DNA of 64,000 bases from contig CBDCSZ010000002.1 in the NCBI GenBank assembly GCA_965221935.1, positions 62,001-126,000 on the forward strand. The letters are read 5' to 3'. Positions 36,049 to 44,196 of the stretch are shown piece by piece. A program made the position numbers and the translations under genes. Source of the stretch: JAPOXR01 sp965221935. GTDB taxonomy: Bacteria > Pseudomonadota > Alphaproteobacteria > Rhodobacterales > Rhodobacteraceae. The first letter of the stretch is position 1. The number at the start of each line of letters is the position of its first letter. The notes beneath the pieces were generated by a model. It did not search any database. It saw only the letters and a list, made by a program, of their open reading frames with translations, and had not been told where the DNA came from.

Positions 36049-36109
36049 TTTCCATCGCGCGGTTTCATCCGTATGTTATATCTTCCCGGGACAGAAAGGA
36101 TCCGCCTCC
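36049..36109 (+). promoter_or_regulatory. Conserved 61-nt leader of ATPase copy D
   Basis: Begins TTTCCATCGCGCGGTTTC, contains TTATATC and ends with AGAAAGGA and an 11-nt spacer before ATG. It is one base longer than the other three leaders. Confidence 0.75.
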
Positions 36110-37693
36110 ATGGCAAGATCTCTTGATGAAAGCGGTCTCCTCGACTTCATCGCGGCGGGCGAGGGGTCGCAGCCGCCTGTGTTCGTCGGCAGGAAAGACG
36201 TCATTTCCGACATCCTGGCGGCGGCGGAGCGGGCATGGAGGCCCGGCGAGAGCTGTCACGGGGAACCGAAAATAACCCGCATCGTCCAAGGCGCTCCCGG
36301 CTCCGGCAAGAGCTCGGTCCTTGCCGAGATCCAGTCCCGCTGCCGGAGCGCGCCGGCGCGGCCGGGCGCGCCGCGGGCGCTGATTCTGAACTCCACGGTA
36401 CTCAAGAATATCTCAGCCGTCCTTCAGCGGCTGGCCGAAGCGGTCAACCCCGCAGAAGCGGACGGCCTGTTCAGGGAGGAGCGCCGCGGCGTCCGCCTCG
36501 ATATCAGCGCCCGCCCCGCAGGCGTCGGCGGCGGGGCAAGCTGGGGCCGCAGTTCGGAAAAACCGGCGGCGGAGCCGACGCTGGCGGCGTTTGCCCGCTG
36601 GGCGGCCAGCTGGAACAGCCCTGGCGGCACGGGGCGGGGAAAATGGGATTTCCCGCTGATCGTCGCGGTCGACGAGGCGCAGCGGCTTCCGCGCGACCCG
36701 GATTCGCCGGCGGCGAATTTCATCCAATCGATTCACGATGCCGCGTTCGGCCTGCCGCTGACGCTGGTTCTCGCCGGCCTCGGCGACACGCCGGACGTGG
36801 CGGGCAGAATGGGGCTGACGCGGGGGCTGAGGCAGCACCCGGTCGGGGGTCTTTCCGCGGAGGAGACGGAGGAGCTGCTGCGGGGCTTCTGCGGCCGCTT
36901 CGGGATCGAAACCGCCGGCGCGGAGGACCGCCTCGCCGAGCTCGCCGCCCCCTGCGAGGGCTGGCCGCGGCACCTGCACTTCGCGCTGCAGGCCTTCGGG
37001 TCCGCCGCGCTTGAGGCCGGAGGCGACGCCGCCCGCATCAGCTGGGACGGCGTATTGGCCGCCGCCGCCGAATCCCGGCGGGCCTATTACCGCGCCCAGC
37101 AGGACGCGGACATGGAGCTTAGCGGCAACCTGGTCGGCGCGGTGATGCTCGAGCTGGACAGGCACAGCACCCGGAGGGAGATCATCCGACTTATCAAGAG
37201 GAAAGCCGCCCCCGGCCAGACCGAAGTGGATTGGTCTCTGCCTCCCGGCGCCGACGCCCATTCCTTTCTTGAGCACCTGGTGCATCAGGGCGCTCTGCAG
37301 AGGGATGAGGACGGCCGCTTCCTCTGCCCGATCCCCAGCTTCCGAAGCTTTCTGATCGACGAGGGAATGGAGCCGGACGCGTCGCTTCTCTACGCCGCCT
37401 CGCGCGGCGATGAGCGGCGGGCGGAGCGCGCCCTCGCGGCCGGGGCCGGCATCGGAATCCGCGGCCGGCAGGGGCTGACGCCCCTGCACATAGCCGCCGG
37501 CTGCGGCAAAGCCGGAATGGTGCGGCTACTGCTTGACCGCGGCGCGGACCCGTCGGTAAGGGACAGCGGCGGCCGAACGCCGGCGGACACCGCCCGCCGC
37601 TACAAAAAAGACGAATGCGCCGGAATTCTTGACGCGGTGCACACGCCGCCGCCCGAGCCAGAATGGGATGACGGCCCTGGCTTCGGCTGGTGA
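36110..37693 (+). CDS. AAA-type ATPase with C-terminal ankyrin repeats, copy D
   Basis: A 527-residue paralogue of copies A-C. FVGRKD, Walker A GAPGSGKSS, Walker B IVAVDEAQ, the AGLGDTPD block, winged-helix-like PIPSFRSFLIDEG, ankyrin repeats (GLTPLHIAAGCG, GGRTPADTARR) and the WDDGPGFGW tail are all conserved. The segment from about residue 78 to 185 is unrelated in sequence to that of A-C (for example SAVLQRLAEAVNPAEADGLF). The flanks return to near identity with C at the DNA level. It is the only intact gene of the C/D pair. Confidence 0.85.
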   Translation: MARSLDESGLLDFIAAGEGSQPPVFVGRKDVISDILAAAERAWRPGESCHGEPKITRIVQGAPGSGKSSVLAEIQSRCRSAPARPGAPRALILNSTVLKNISAVLQRLAEAVNPAEADGLFREERRGVRLDISARPAGVGGGASWGRSSEKPAAEPTLAAFARWAASWNSPGGTGRGKWDFPLIVAVDEAQRLPRDPDSPAANFIQSIHDAAFGLPLTLVLAGLGDTPDVAGRMGLTRGLRQHPVGGLSAEETEELLRGFCGRFGIETAGAEDRLAELAAPCEGWPRHLHFALQAFGSAALEAGGDAARISWDGVLAAAAESRRAYYRAQQDADMELSGNLVGAVMLELDRHSTRREIIRLIKRKAAPGQTEVDWSLPPGADAHSFLEHLVHQGALQRDEDGRFLCPIPSFRSFLIDEGMEPDASLLYAASRGDERRAERALAAGAGIGIRGRQGLTPLHIAAGCGKAGMVRLLLDRGADPSVRDSGGRTPADTARRYKKDECAGILDAVHTPPPEPEWDDGPGFGW

Positions 37694-38156
37694 CGTTTCG
37701 CGGTGAGCGAAGGACTGCGGGATCCGTCCGGCCGGCAAAGCATCGCCGCGGCATTGCGGCAGGATCCCCGCACAGGGCGGGCGGCACTTCCGCCGCCGGG
37801 ACAGATTATCTGAAAACAAGGGGCTGGAAAGCGTCTGCCGCCGGCCTGACGTCATTCATCCGCCGGCAAGGCGCTCGTTTGTGAACCGCACCGGGCTGCG
37901 CCAAGACTTGCCGCGGGCAGTCTCGTCCCAAGCCATGGCGCTTGCCTTGTCTGGTCAGTCTCCGACACCGAAACAGCGCCTCTGAGGAAGGCCATCCACA
38001 TTTCGGGTCAAATTCTGAGGTATTCTGCAATCAGCCGGAGCCAGCCCTTGAAGGTGGGTAGACTGGAACTGTCTTGTTCGAAGGCTGCAATTTGACGAAA
38101 TTACGGCACAAGAACAACAGGTGTTCCGGTGAGCAGGCAAGGCGCAAACGACCTTA
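37694..38156. other. Intergenic region between ATPase copy D and the IS element
   Basis: No recognisable gene in about 460 nt. It carries the second 62-nt repeat at 37951-38012 and the left target duplication of the IS element. Short frames here have no family similarity. Confidence 0.55.
37951..38012 (+). repeat. 62-nt repeat (partner at 35639-35700)
   Basis: Ungapped match to 35639-35700 with about nine differences. Located about 260 nt after the stop of copy D. Function and origin unknown. Confidence 0.7.
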
Positions 38157-39110
38157 GAGCTTGTTCCTAAAGTCGCGGGTGGTCCCAAGGCATGGTATTC
38201 CATCGGGTGATGACACCGATATGGAGGGTACCATGCCTTGGAGTGAGGCCGCACAGTTGAAGTATAAGCGAAGTGACGATTTCCGTCAAAACGATGTGAG
38301 CGATGAAGAGTGGGCTCTGATTGCGCCGCTGATCCCGGCGCAGGGTCGGATGGGCCGGCCCCGCTCGACGGATCTCCGCCGGGTGTTTGACGCGATCCAG
38401 TATATGCTGGCCTCGGGATGCCAATGGCGTTTGATTCCGCCTTGTTATCCGCCGTTTTCCACGGTTCAGAACTACTTCTACACTTGGTCGCGCAGCGGTG
38501 TTCTCGAGCGCGTGCTGGACGCGCTGCGCGCCTGTGTGCGCCGTCTGTCGGGACGCCAGATCCAGCCCACAGCCGCGGTGATCGACACGCAGAGCGTGAA
38601 GACCACGGAATGCGGCGGTCCCGCGGGTTATGACGCGGGCAAGAAGATCAAGGGCCGCAAGCGTCACCTGACGGTGGACACCGAAGGCTCGCCGATTGTT
38701 CTTGCGGTCCACCCTGCGGACATCCAGGACCGGGACGCGGCTGTGGATGTGCTTGTGGATCTTCTGCGCAAAGCGCCGGAAATCTCGAAGGTGTTCGCCG
38801 ACGGCGGATACGGGGGACCCAAGCTGCGCGGCGCCCTGGCCAGCCAAGGCTTGCCGGAACTGATCGAAATTGTTGAAAAACAGAAGGATGTCAGGGGGTT
38901 CGCCGTTCTCCCCCGCCGCTGGGTGGTGGAACGGACCTTCGCTTGGATGGGACGGTGCCGCCGCCTGGCCAAGGACTTTGAACGCACCGAGGCAAGTTCC
39001 CTGGCATGGGTCAGACTGGCGGCATGCCGGTTCCTGATGCGCCGGGTTGCGCGGCAGATAAGTGCATGATTCACAAACATAAGAATATCAATGACTTATG
39101 ATTCAAGCTC
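38157..39110 (+). mobile_element. IS5-family insertion sequence
   Basis: A 954-bp element. The ends are imperfect inverted repeats beginning GAGCTTG (12 of the first 17 positions match). It is flanked by a direct repeat TTA at 38154-38156 and 39111-39113, which fits the TNA target preference of IS1031/ISL2-type members of IS5. It holds one intact transposase. It sits between ATPase copy D and tRNA-Val without disrupting a gene I can recognise. Confidence 0.85.
38233..39069 (+). CDS. IS5-family DDE transposase
   Basis: A 278-residue transposase. The N-terminal DUF4096-type region is seen in DEEWALIAPLIPAQGRMGRP. The first DDE Asp is in VIDTQSVKTTE and the second in VFADGGYGG; the final Glu is in RRWVVERTFAWMGRCRRL. 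The start was chosen for a GGAGGG just upstream; an ATG four codons earlier is possible. The frame is intact, so the element may be active. Confidence 0.9.
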   Translation: MPWSEAAQLKYKRSDDFRQNDVSDEEWALIAPLIPAQGRMGRPRSTDLRRVFDAIQYMLASGCQWRLIPPCYPPFSTVQNYFYTWSRSGVLERVLDALRACVRRLSGRQIQPTAAVIDTQSVKTTECGGPAGYDAGKKIKGRKRHLTVDTEGSPIVLAVHPADIQDRDAAVDVLVDLLRKAPEISKVFADGGYGGPKLRGALASQGLPELIEIVEKQKDVRGFAVLPRRWVVERTFAWMGRCRRLAKDFERTEASSLAWVRLAACRFLMRRVARQISA

Positions 39111-39251
39111 TTACATCGGACTGGCTTGGTGCGATAGTGTCATTTCTGCCCCCTCCGTCGTGAAACACAGCCTGACGGCCGCAGCCTCGGCGTGGCCTCG
39201 GCGGACTGTGCGGCAAACGTCGCATTGCGCTGACGCTGCCAAAATTGGATG

Positions 39252-39279
39252 CTTGAAACCCGTCGGCAGTGTCTATACA
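39252..39279 (+). promoter_or_regulatory. Candidate promoter of tRNA-Val
   Basis: CTTGAA and TATACA are separated by 16 nt, resembling the alphaproteobacterial housekeeping promoter. The expected start would be about 40 nt upstream of the mature tRNA. Inferred from spacing and consensus only. Confidence 0.4.
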
Positions 39280-39325
39280 GGCGTTTATTCTTGCCGGGGC
39301 AGCAGGCGCGTCCTGGTCGGGATCA

Positions 39326-39400
<75 letters not shown>

Positions 39401-39430
39401 TTGGCGTTTGAAATACAGGAGACAGGACCG

Positions 39431-39556
39431 ATGAAGGTCAGAAATTCTCTGCGTTCGCTGAAGGGGCGTCACCGGCAGTGCCAGGTCGTGCGCCGCAAGG
39501 GCCGGGTCTATGTGATCAACAAGCAGCAAAAGCGCTTCAAGGCCCGCCAAGGCTGA
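39431..39556 (+). CDS. rpmJ: 50S ribosomal protein L36
   Basis: A 41-residue basic protein beginning MKVRNSLRSLKGRHRQCQVV and ending KQQKRFKARQG, a close match to the alphaproteobacterial L36. It lacks the CxxC...CxxxxH zinc site of the C+ form, as is usual for this group. It is preceded by AGGAGA and lies 30 nt after tRNA-Val. It is the smallest protein of the large ribosomal subunit. Confidence 0.96.
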   Translation: MKVRNSLRSLKGRHRQCQVVRRKGRVYVINKQQKRFKARQG

Positions 39557-39571
39557 CCGGTCTCAGCAAGA

Positions 39572-40798
39572 TCAACCGTAGCTGCGCTGATCGTCGATAA
39601 CCTTTCCGTCGTCCGGCAGCGACCCGACCGGGCAGACTTCCACCCTGCCCCGCACCTTGAACAGTTCCGCGGCTGACTGTTCAAGCTGAGCGGCATCCGC
39701 GGATTTGGCTTCCACCGAAATCACCATGGCGTCCATTTCACCTTCGCGGGTCACGGCAATGCGCGCACGCTCAACCCCTTGATGTCGGTTAACAAACTGC
39801 GCCACCTGTTCCGGGCGCACAAACATGCCCTTCACTTTTGTGGTCTGATCGGCCCGCCCTTTCCAGCCGACAAGCCGCCAATTGGTGCGGCCGCACGCGC
39901 TTTTTCCGGGCAGCGCGGCGGACAGGTCTCCGGTCGCGAAACGGATCAGCGGATAGTCTTCATTCAGCAGCGTCACCAGGATCTCGCCGGTCCTCCCCGG
40001 AGCGACCGGGTCGCCGGTTCCCGGAGTCACAATTTCGACGACCACGCCTTCGTCGACAATCAGCCCCTCATCGGCAATTGTCTCGTAAGCGACGCTGCCA
40101 AGCTCTGCCGTCGCGTAGCTCTGCAGGCAGCGGATTCCGCGGTAGGCGTATTCGGCCCGGAGCGACGGGAACAGGGCGCCGCCGCCGACCGCGGCTTTGG
40201 TCAGGCGGGAAAGATCGAGGCCCAGCTCATCGGCCCGGTCAAGGATAACCTTGAGATAGTCCGGCGTGCCGGCATATGCGGTGACCCCGACGGCGGCGGC
40301 GGCTCTTGCCTGCTGCTCGGTCTGCCCAGGCCCGGCCGGCAGCACCGCAGCGCCCACCGCCTGGGCGCCGCTTTCGAACATCGCGCCGGCCGGGGTCAGA
40401 TGATAGGATAGGCAGTTCTGCACGATGTCGCCCCTGCCTATGCCGCAGGCAAACAGAAACCTGCCGACCCGCCACCAGTCGCCGCCGGCTATGCCGGGCT
40501 CATAGATCGGTCCGGGAGACTGGAATATCCAGGTGAATTCCGCTGCCGGCACCGGTGCCAGCCCGCCGAATGGCGGCGATTCCGCCTGCATGGAAGCGAT
40601 CCCGGATTTACGCAGCACGGGCAGTCCCCGGAGGTCTTCCGCAGAGCGGATATCCCCCGGTTCGACATCGGCGAGGCTGGCGGAATAGGCCGGCGAGTTG
40701 CGTTTCGCCGCGGCAATCGCTTTCGGCAGCGCCGCCGCCATGTCAGCGGCGCGCTGGTCATCCGAGCGTGTTTCGAGGCGATCGAAATGTCGTGTCAT
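39572..40798 (-). CDS. Phenylacetate-CoA ligase-like AMP-forming ligase
   Basis: A 408-residue adenylate-forming enzyme of the PaaK/AMP-dependent ligase family, predicted to activate an aromatic or other carboxylate to its CoA ester. Features are GTPDYLKVIL, the LQSYATAELGSVAYE adenylate-binding segment, IRFATGDLSA and the C-terminal VKGMFVRPEQVAQF domain. The usual ST-rich P-loop is degenerate here (FQSPGPIYEPG). It is the promoter-distal gene of the Liv ABC operon, overlapping the preceding small gene by 4 nt, so its substrate is probably the compound the transporter imports. Confidence 0.85.
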   Translation of the reverse strand: MTRHFDRLETRSDDQRAADMAAALPKAIAAAKRNSPAYSASLADVEPGDIRSAEDLRGLPVLRKSGIASMQAESPPFGGLAPVPAAEFTWIFQSPGPIYEPGIAGGDWWRVGRFLFACGIGRGDIVQNCLSYHLTPAGAMFESGAQAVGAAVLPAGPGQTEQQARAAAAVGVTAYAGTPDYLKVILDRADELGLDLSRLTKAAVGGGALFPSLRAEYAYRGIRCLQSYATAELGSVAYETIADEGLIVDEGVVVEIVTPGTGDPVAPGRTGEILVTLLNEDYPLIRFATGDLSAALPGKSACGRTNWRLVGWKGRADQTTKVKGMFVRPEQVAQFVNRHQGVERARIAVTREGEMDAMVISVEAKSADAAQLEQSAAELFKVRGRVEVCPVGSLPDDGKVIDDQRSYG

Positions 40799-41112
40799 TT
40801 GTCACGATTTCCCAAGGTCAGAATTTGCCGCCCGGGTCCGGGAACACGGGAAATCTCGTCGCGGACCTCGAGTTCGAGTTTGACCGTGACCACATGCCAG
40901 CCGAGTGAGCCCATGGAATCCAGCTCAGTCTGCGAGAGCCGTTCCCGCACCCGGTCGGTCAATTGCTTCCATTCGGTGTCGCTGTCGGTCAGCGCCGCGA
41001 GAATCGCCGCGCGGACACAGTCGAATTTCCATTTCGGAATGCGCGTCTGACCGGTTCTTCCCGGCGACGGCGTGCGGCAGGAGACGTCGGGTAGGACACT
41101 GGCGCGCGCACC
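40795..41112 (-). CDS. Small conserved protein (DUF6958-like), start region interrupted by intron
   Basis: About 105 codons downstream of the intron-like insertion. The core RIPKWKFDCVRAAILAAL and LGWHVVTVKLELEVRDEISR resembles a small uncharacterised alphaproteobacterial family, possibly DUF6958. The frame runs upstream into the inserted sequence, which cannot be native. Before insertion it probably began at the ATG overlapping the livF stop (TGATGG). Whether the present joint keeps the frame depends on the exact splice points. It overlaps the ligase gene by 4 nt (ATGA). Confidence 0.55.
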   Translation of the reverse strand, partial: GARASVLPDVSCRTPSPGRTGQTRIPKWKFDCVRAAILAALTDSDTEWKQLTDRVRERLSQTELDSMGSLGWHVVTVKLELEVRDEISRVPGPGRQILTLGNRDK

Positions 41113-41951
41113 ATAGGTCACGTTTCCAGCGTCCCCCCTAAAATTCCGGACTTCCGGTTTTCCCGGGTCCGGCTTCAAGCGTCAGGCACCCCCGCAGGAG
41201 TTCGTTACGGTGCCTTCCGCGACATCCGCCACGCTCAAGGCTGACCCAGCCATACCCGTGGCATCATCCCGCGTTTACGCCGCCCTTCGGCTCGACAGCG
41301 CCACCCCTTTCAACCGGGGTGGTATCCTCGGTCGGCGCCGGGCTCTGAGTCCCGGCATGACCTGCCGTCTTCGCCACCTGAGCCCAGAGGCCCTCGCTCC
41401 GGACGGGTTGTGTTATTCCGTCCATCACCGCTTAATCGGCCTCATCCGCCAGTCAGGAGGACTCCGCGTCCTTTCCCGTACTCCGGTTATGGACACGGTC
41501 CTTGACATTCGAGGGTCACAACATCCTGTCTGTCCTCCTCACCTTCCGGACTTTCACCACTGAACCCTCCGGGATTGCCGCCACCTGTACGCCGGGCGAT
41601 CCGATGCGTGCATCTCAGTTCTTCCGCACCGGCACTGGCCATCGGGCAGAGCGGAAACCCTTGGCATCCTCCAATACCCCCGCAAGTCGGATTCCATGCG
41701 GGGAGCGTTTTTTCGACGCTTCATACGGACGTTCGCTTTCGCTACGGCCCTCCCGGTTGTTCGCCTCCCTGTCCGACCGGACCAGAGGGACATCGTCCTC
41801 CCAGCCCACAGAGGCTTTTACGTCCCCGCTTCCGGACGCCGGGTCACCCCGACACCCGTGGGGATATGACTACGACGCCAAACTGAGAATTGCGCCGGCG
41901 GGACTTCCACCCGCAAGTTCAGCAGCTAGTCTCGCTGCACCCGCTCCTCAC
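41113..41951 (-). mobile_element. Group II intron-like insertion without an RT gene
   Basis: An 839-nt non-coding block between livF and the small gene. On the minus strand it starts GTGAGG, then GGTGGAAGTCCCGCC, similar to the 5' ends of the two introns at 31.7-35.6 kb. Near its end a domain V-like hairpin (41143-41176, GCCGGAC...GTCCGGAA with a GAAA-type loop) is followed by a G-run, a short hairpin and CCTAT. There is no reverse transcriptase frame. It may be an ORF-less intron served in trans, or an internally deleted copy. I found no convincing exon-binding pairing. Confidence 0.6.
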
Positions 41952-41954
41952 CCA

Positions 41955-42779
41955 TCAGCTGAGCCAGCGCTTGCGGCGGCGGTAGCTGCGGACGTCGCGG
42001 AAGGATCTTCTGCCGGACTCGGACATGCCAAGGTAAAACTCCTTGACGTCCGGGTTTTCCCGGAGCTCGTTCGCCGGTCCGTCCATGACCACACGGCCGG
42101 ATTCGAGAACATAGCCGTAATTCGCAAGCCGCAGCGCGACATTGGCGTTCTGCTCCGCAAGCAGGAAGCTGACACCCTCCTTTTGGTTGAGATCGCGAAC
42201 GATTTCAAAAATCTCTTCAACCAGCTGCGGCGCCAGGCCCATCGATGGCTCGTCCAATAGGATTGTTTCGGGGCGGGACATCAAGGCCCGGCCGATGACG
42301 CACATCTGCTGCTCGCCGCCGGATGTGTAGCCGGCCTGCGCCCGCCGCCGTTCACGAAGGCGCGGAAAATACGAATAAACCAGATCAAGATCTTCCATGA
42401 TCGCAGACTTGCCGTCGGCGCGTGTGAACGCGCCGGTGAGCAGATTTTCTTCCACTGTGAGATGCTCAAAACAATGACGGCCTTCCATCACCTGGATAAC
42501 GCCCATCCGCACCAGCTCCGACGGATTGAGATCCTGCACCCGTTTGCCGCGGTAGGTGATCGACCCCTTGGTCACTTCGCCGCGCTCAGAATGCAGCAGA
42601 TTGGACACCGCTTTCAGGGTTGTTGTCTTGCCAGCGCCGTTTCCGCCCAAAAGGGCTGTGATCCCGCCCTTCGGCACCGTCAGGCTCACACCTTTCAGCA
42701 CCAGAATGACGTGATTGTAGATAACCTCGATGTTGTTGACATCCAGCAGGTTCACCTGCTGCGGCTGAGAGTCAAGCAT
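41955..42779 (-). CDS. livF: Branched-chain amino acid-type ABC transporter ATPase (LivF)
   Basis: A 274-residue ATPase. Walker A is GGNGAGKTT, the signature YTSGGEQQMCVIGRALM, Walker B TILLDEPSMGLAP, and the H-loop region FLLAEQNANVA. It energises uptake by a Liv-type transporter with LivG, LivH and LivM. The long polar C-terminus (SGRRSFRDVRSYRRRKRW) is typical of LivF proteins in clusters with aromatic-acid CoA ligases. The gene lies 71 nt after the binding-protein gene, with a strong hairpin between. Confidence 0.93.
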   Translation of the reverse strand: MLDSQPQQVNLLDVNNIEVIYNHVILVLKGVSLTVPKGGITALLGGNGAGKTTTLKAVSNLLHSERGEVTKGSITYRGKRVQDLNPSELVRMGVIQVMEGRHCFEHLTVEENLLTGAFTRADGKSAIMEDLDLVYSYFPRLRERRRAQAGYTSGGEQQMCVIGRALMSRPETILLDEPSMGLAPQLVEEIFEIVRDLNQKEGVSFLLAEQNANVALRLANYGYVLESGRVVMDGPANELRENPDVKEFYLGMSESGRRSFRDVRSYRRRKRWLS

Positions 42780-42809
42780 GGCGGCGACGGATTAAACTGG
42801 GAAAGGGCC

Positions 42810-42835
42810 GTCCGGCCCTGATTTCAGGGCCGGAC
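42810..42835 (-). terminator. Perfect intercistronic hairpin after the binding-protein gene
   Basis: GTCCGGCCCTGA and TCAGGGCCGGAC form a 12-bp perfect stem with a 2-nt loop, 15 nt past the binding-protein stop. As at 9751-9780, it likely stabilises the binding-protein mRNA or attenuates transcription of livF. Inference from position. Confidence 0.65.
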
Positions 42836-42850
42836 AGCATGAATATTGAC

Positions 42851-44137
42851 TCAGCTGCAGCGCGGTTCGATGTTGTTTTCCGCCGCGTAAGCCGCTGCGT
42901 CTTCCTTGATCAGCGGGTCAATGACCGATTTGTCCGACTGAATCGCATCGGTGACGATTTTCCACTGCTGGGCGTTGGCATCCCACTGCGAGACCCAGCC
43001 GATGCCGGGGCCACCGTGGTTTTCGCAGCTGACCGCGAAGCTCGGGCCGAAATTCGGAAGTCCGATCTCGGTCATGCGCGCTTCGTCCAGCGCCAGGTTT
43101 TCGAGACCGTCGCGCATCATCTCCGGTGTGATGTCGGAAACGCCGTGCATTTCCTGAGCGACACGGATCGCTTCCGCAATCAGCACCGCACCATACACGC
43201 CGCGCATATACAGCACGGAGCCGATCTGATCGCCGGCGCCGGCGGCCATGCCGGCATCGTAAACGCGCTCTTTCATTTCATCCATCAGAGGAAAGTCGGT
43301 GCCAGTCCGGTGCAGGGCCAATGCCTTGTAGCCATGGGCGCGTTCGCCGACCGGCAGAACGTCATTCTCCGAGCCGGAAAACCAATTGCCGATGAAATTC
43401 TCCATCGGGTAGCGGATATTCGCGGCTTCGGTAATGGCGACGGTGTTCATCACGCCCCAGCCCCAGAGCAGCAGGTAATCCGGTTTCTCACGGCGGATCT
43501 GCAGCCACTGCGACTTCTGCTCCTGCCCTGCGCCATCCACCGGCACCAGCTTCACTTCGTAACCGTGCTTTTTGGACAGTTCCTGCAGCGTCCGGATCGG
43601 CTCTTTTCCATAAGCGGAATTGTGGTAGACCAGACCGATCTTCATGCCGGAAATATCGCCGCCATTCAGGTCCATGATGTGGTTCACGGCGATCGACGCG
43701 CCATCCCAGTAGTTCGCCGGGAAGTTGAAGACATGGCTGAATATGGTGCCGTCAGCGGCGGCGGTCCGTCCATAACCCATCGAATGGACCGGTATTCCGT
43801 CCGCCGTTGCTCTCGGAATCAACTGGTAGGTGATGCCGGTCGAAAGCGGCGCGTACACCAGGGCGCCCTCACCCTTGGTCGCTTCATAACATTCAACGCC
43901 CTTCTGGGTGTTGTAACCGGTTTCGCACTCAATGATTCGAATGGGCTCGCCGCCGATGCCGCCATCGCGCTCGTTCAGAAAGGTAAAGTAATCACTGACT
44001 CCGTCCGCCGACGGGATGCCGCCGGGCGAAAACGGTCCAGTCCGGTAGCTGAGCCACGGGACCACGAGATCGGCCAGGGCCGCCGGCGCGGTGACTGCGA
44101 CAACAGCCACCGCCATCGCTGCAATTCTGAATTTCAT
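42851..44137 (-). CDS. Liv-type ABC transporter substrate-binding protein
   Basis: A 428-residue periplasmic binding protein of the receptor/Leu-binding family. A short signal peptide (MKFRIAAMAVAVVAVTAPAA, ending ALA-D) is visible. The body has DYFTFLNERDGGIGGEPIRI and a YNTQKGVECYEATKGEGA segment typical of binding proteins for aromatic or other acids. The ATG at 44137 has AGGAG upstream. It belongs to the operon with livM, livH, livG and CoA ligases. Confidence 0.9.
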   Translation of the reverse strand: MKFRIAAMAVAVVAVTAPAALADLVVPWLSYRTGPFSPGGIPSADGVSDYFTFLNERDGGIGGEPIRIIECETGYNTQKGVECYEATKGEGALVYAPLSTGITYQLIPRATADGIPVHSMGYGRTAAADGTIFSHVFNFPANYWDGASIAVNHIMDLNGGDISGMKIGLVYHNSAYGKEPIRTLQELSKKHGYEVKLVPVDGAGQEQKSQWLQIRREKPDYLLLWGWGVMNTVAITEAANIRYPMENFIGNWFSGSENDVLPVGERAHGYKALALHRTGTDFPLMDEMKERVYDAGMAAGAGDQIGSVLYMRGVYGAVLIAEAIRVAQEMHGVSDITPEMMRDGLENLALDEARMTEIGLPNFGPSFAVSCENHGGPGIGWVSQWDANAQQWKIVTDAIQSDKSVIDPLIKEDAAAYAAENNIEPRCS

Positions 44138-44196
44138 GAGCTTGCTCCTATTGGTCTGAAAGCTGCTGGAACCGTATAAAATGCGCCGCATCATTT

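Noticed and set aside
31662..37693. A diversity-generating retroelement acting on the variable ATPase block
   Set aside because: Both reverse transcriptases have group II maturase domains and lie next to intron domain V hairpins. I see no template/variable repeat pair with adenine-specific differences; the ATPase variation involves whole segments.
42839..44179. A 446-codon plus-strand frame opposite the Liv binding protein
   Set aside because: The minus strand encodes a binding protein with a signal peptide and fits the operon. The plus-strand translation has no recognisable motif.
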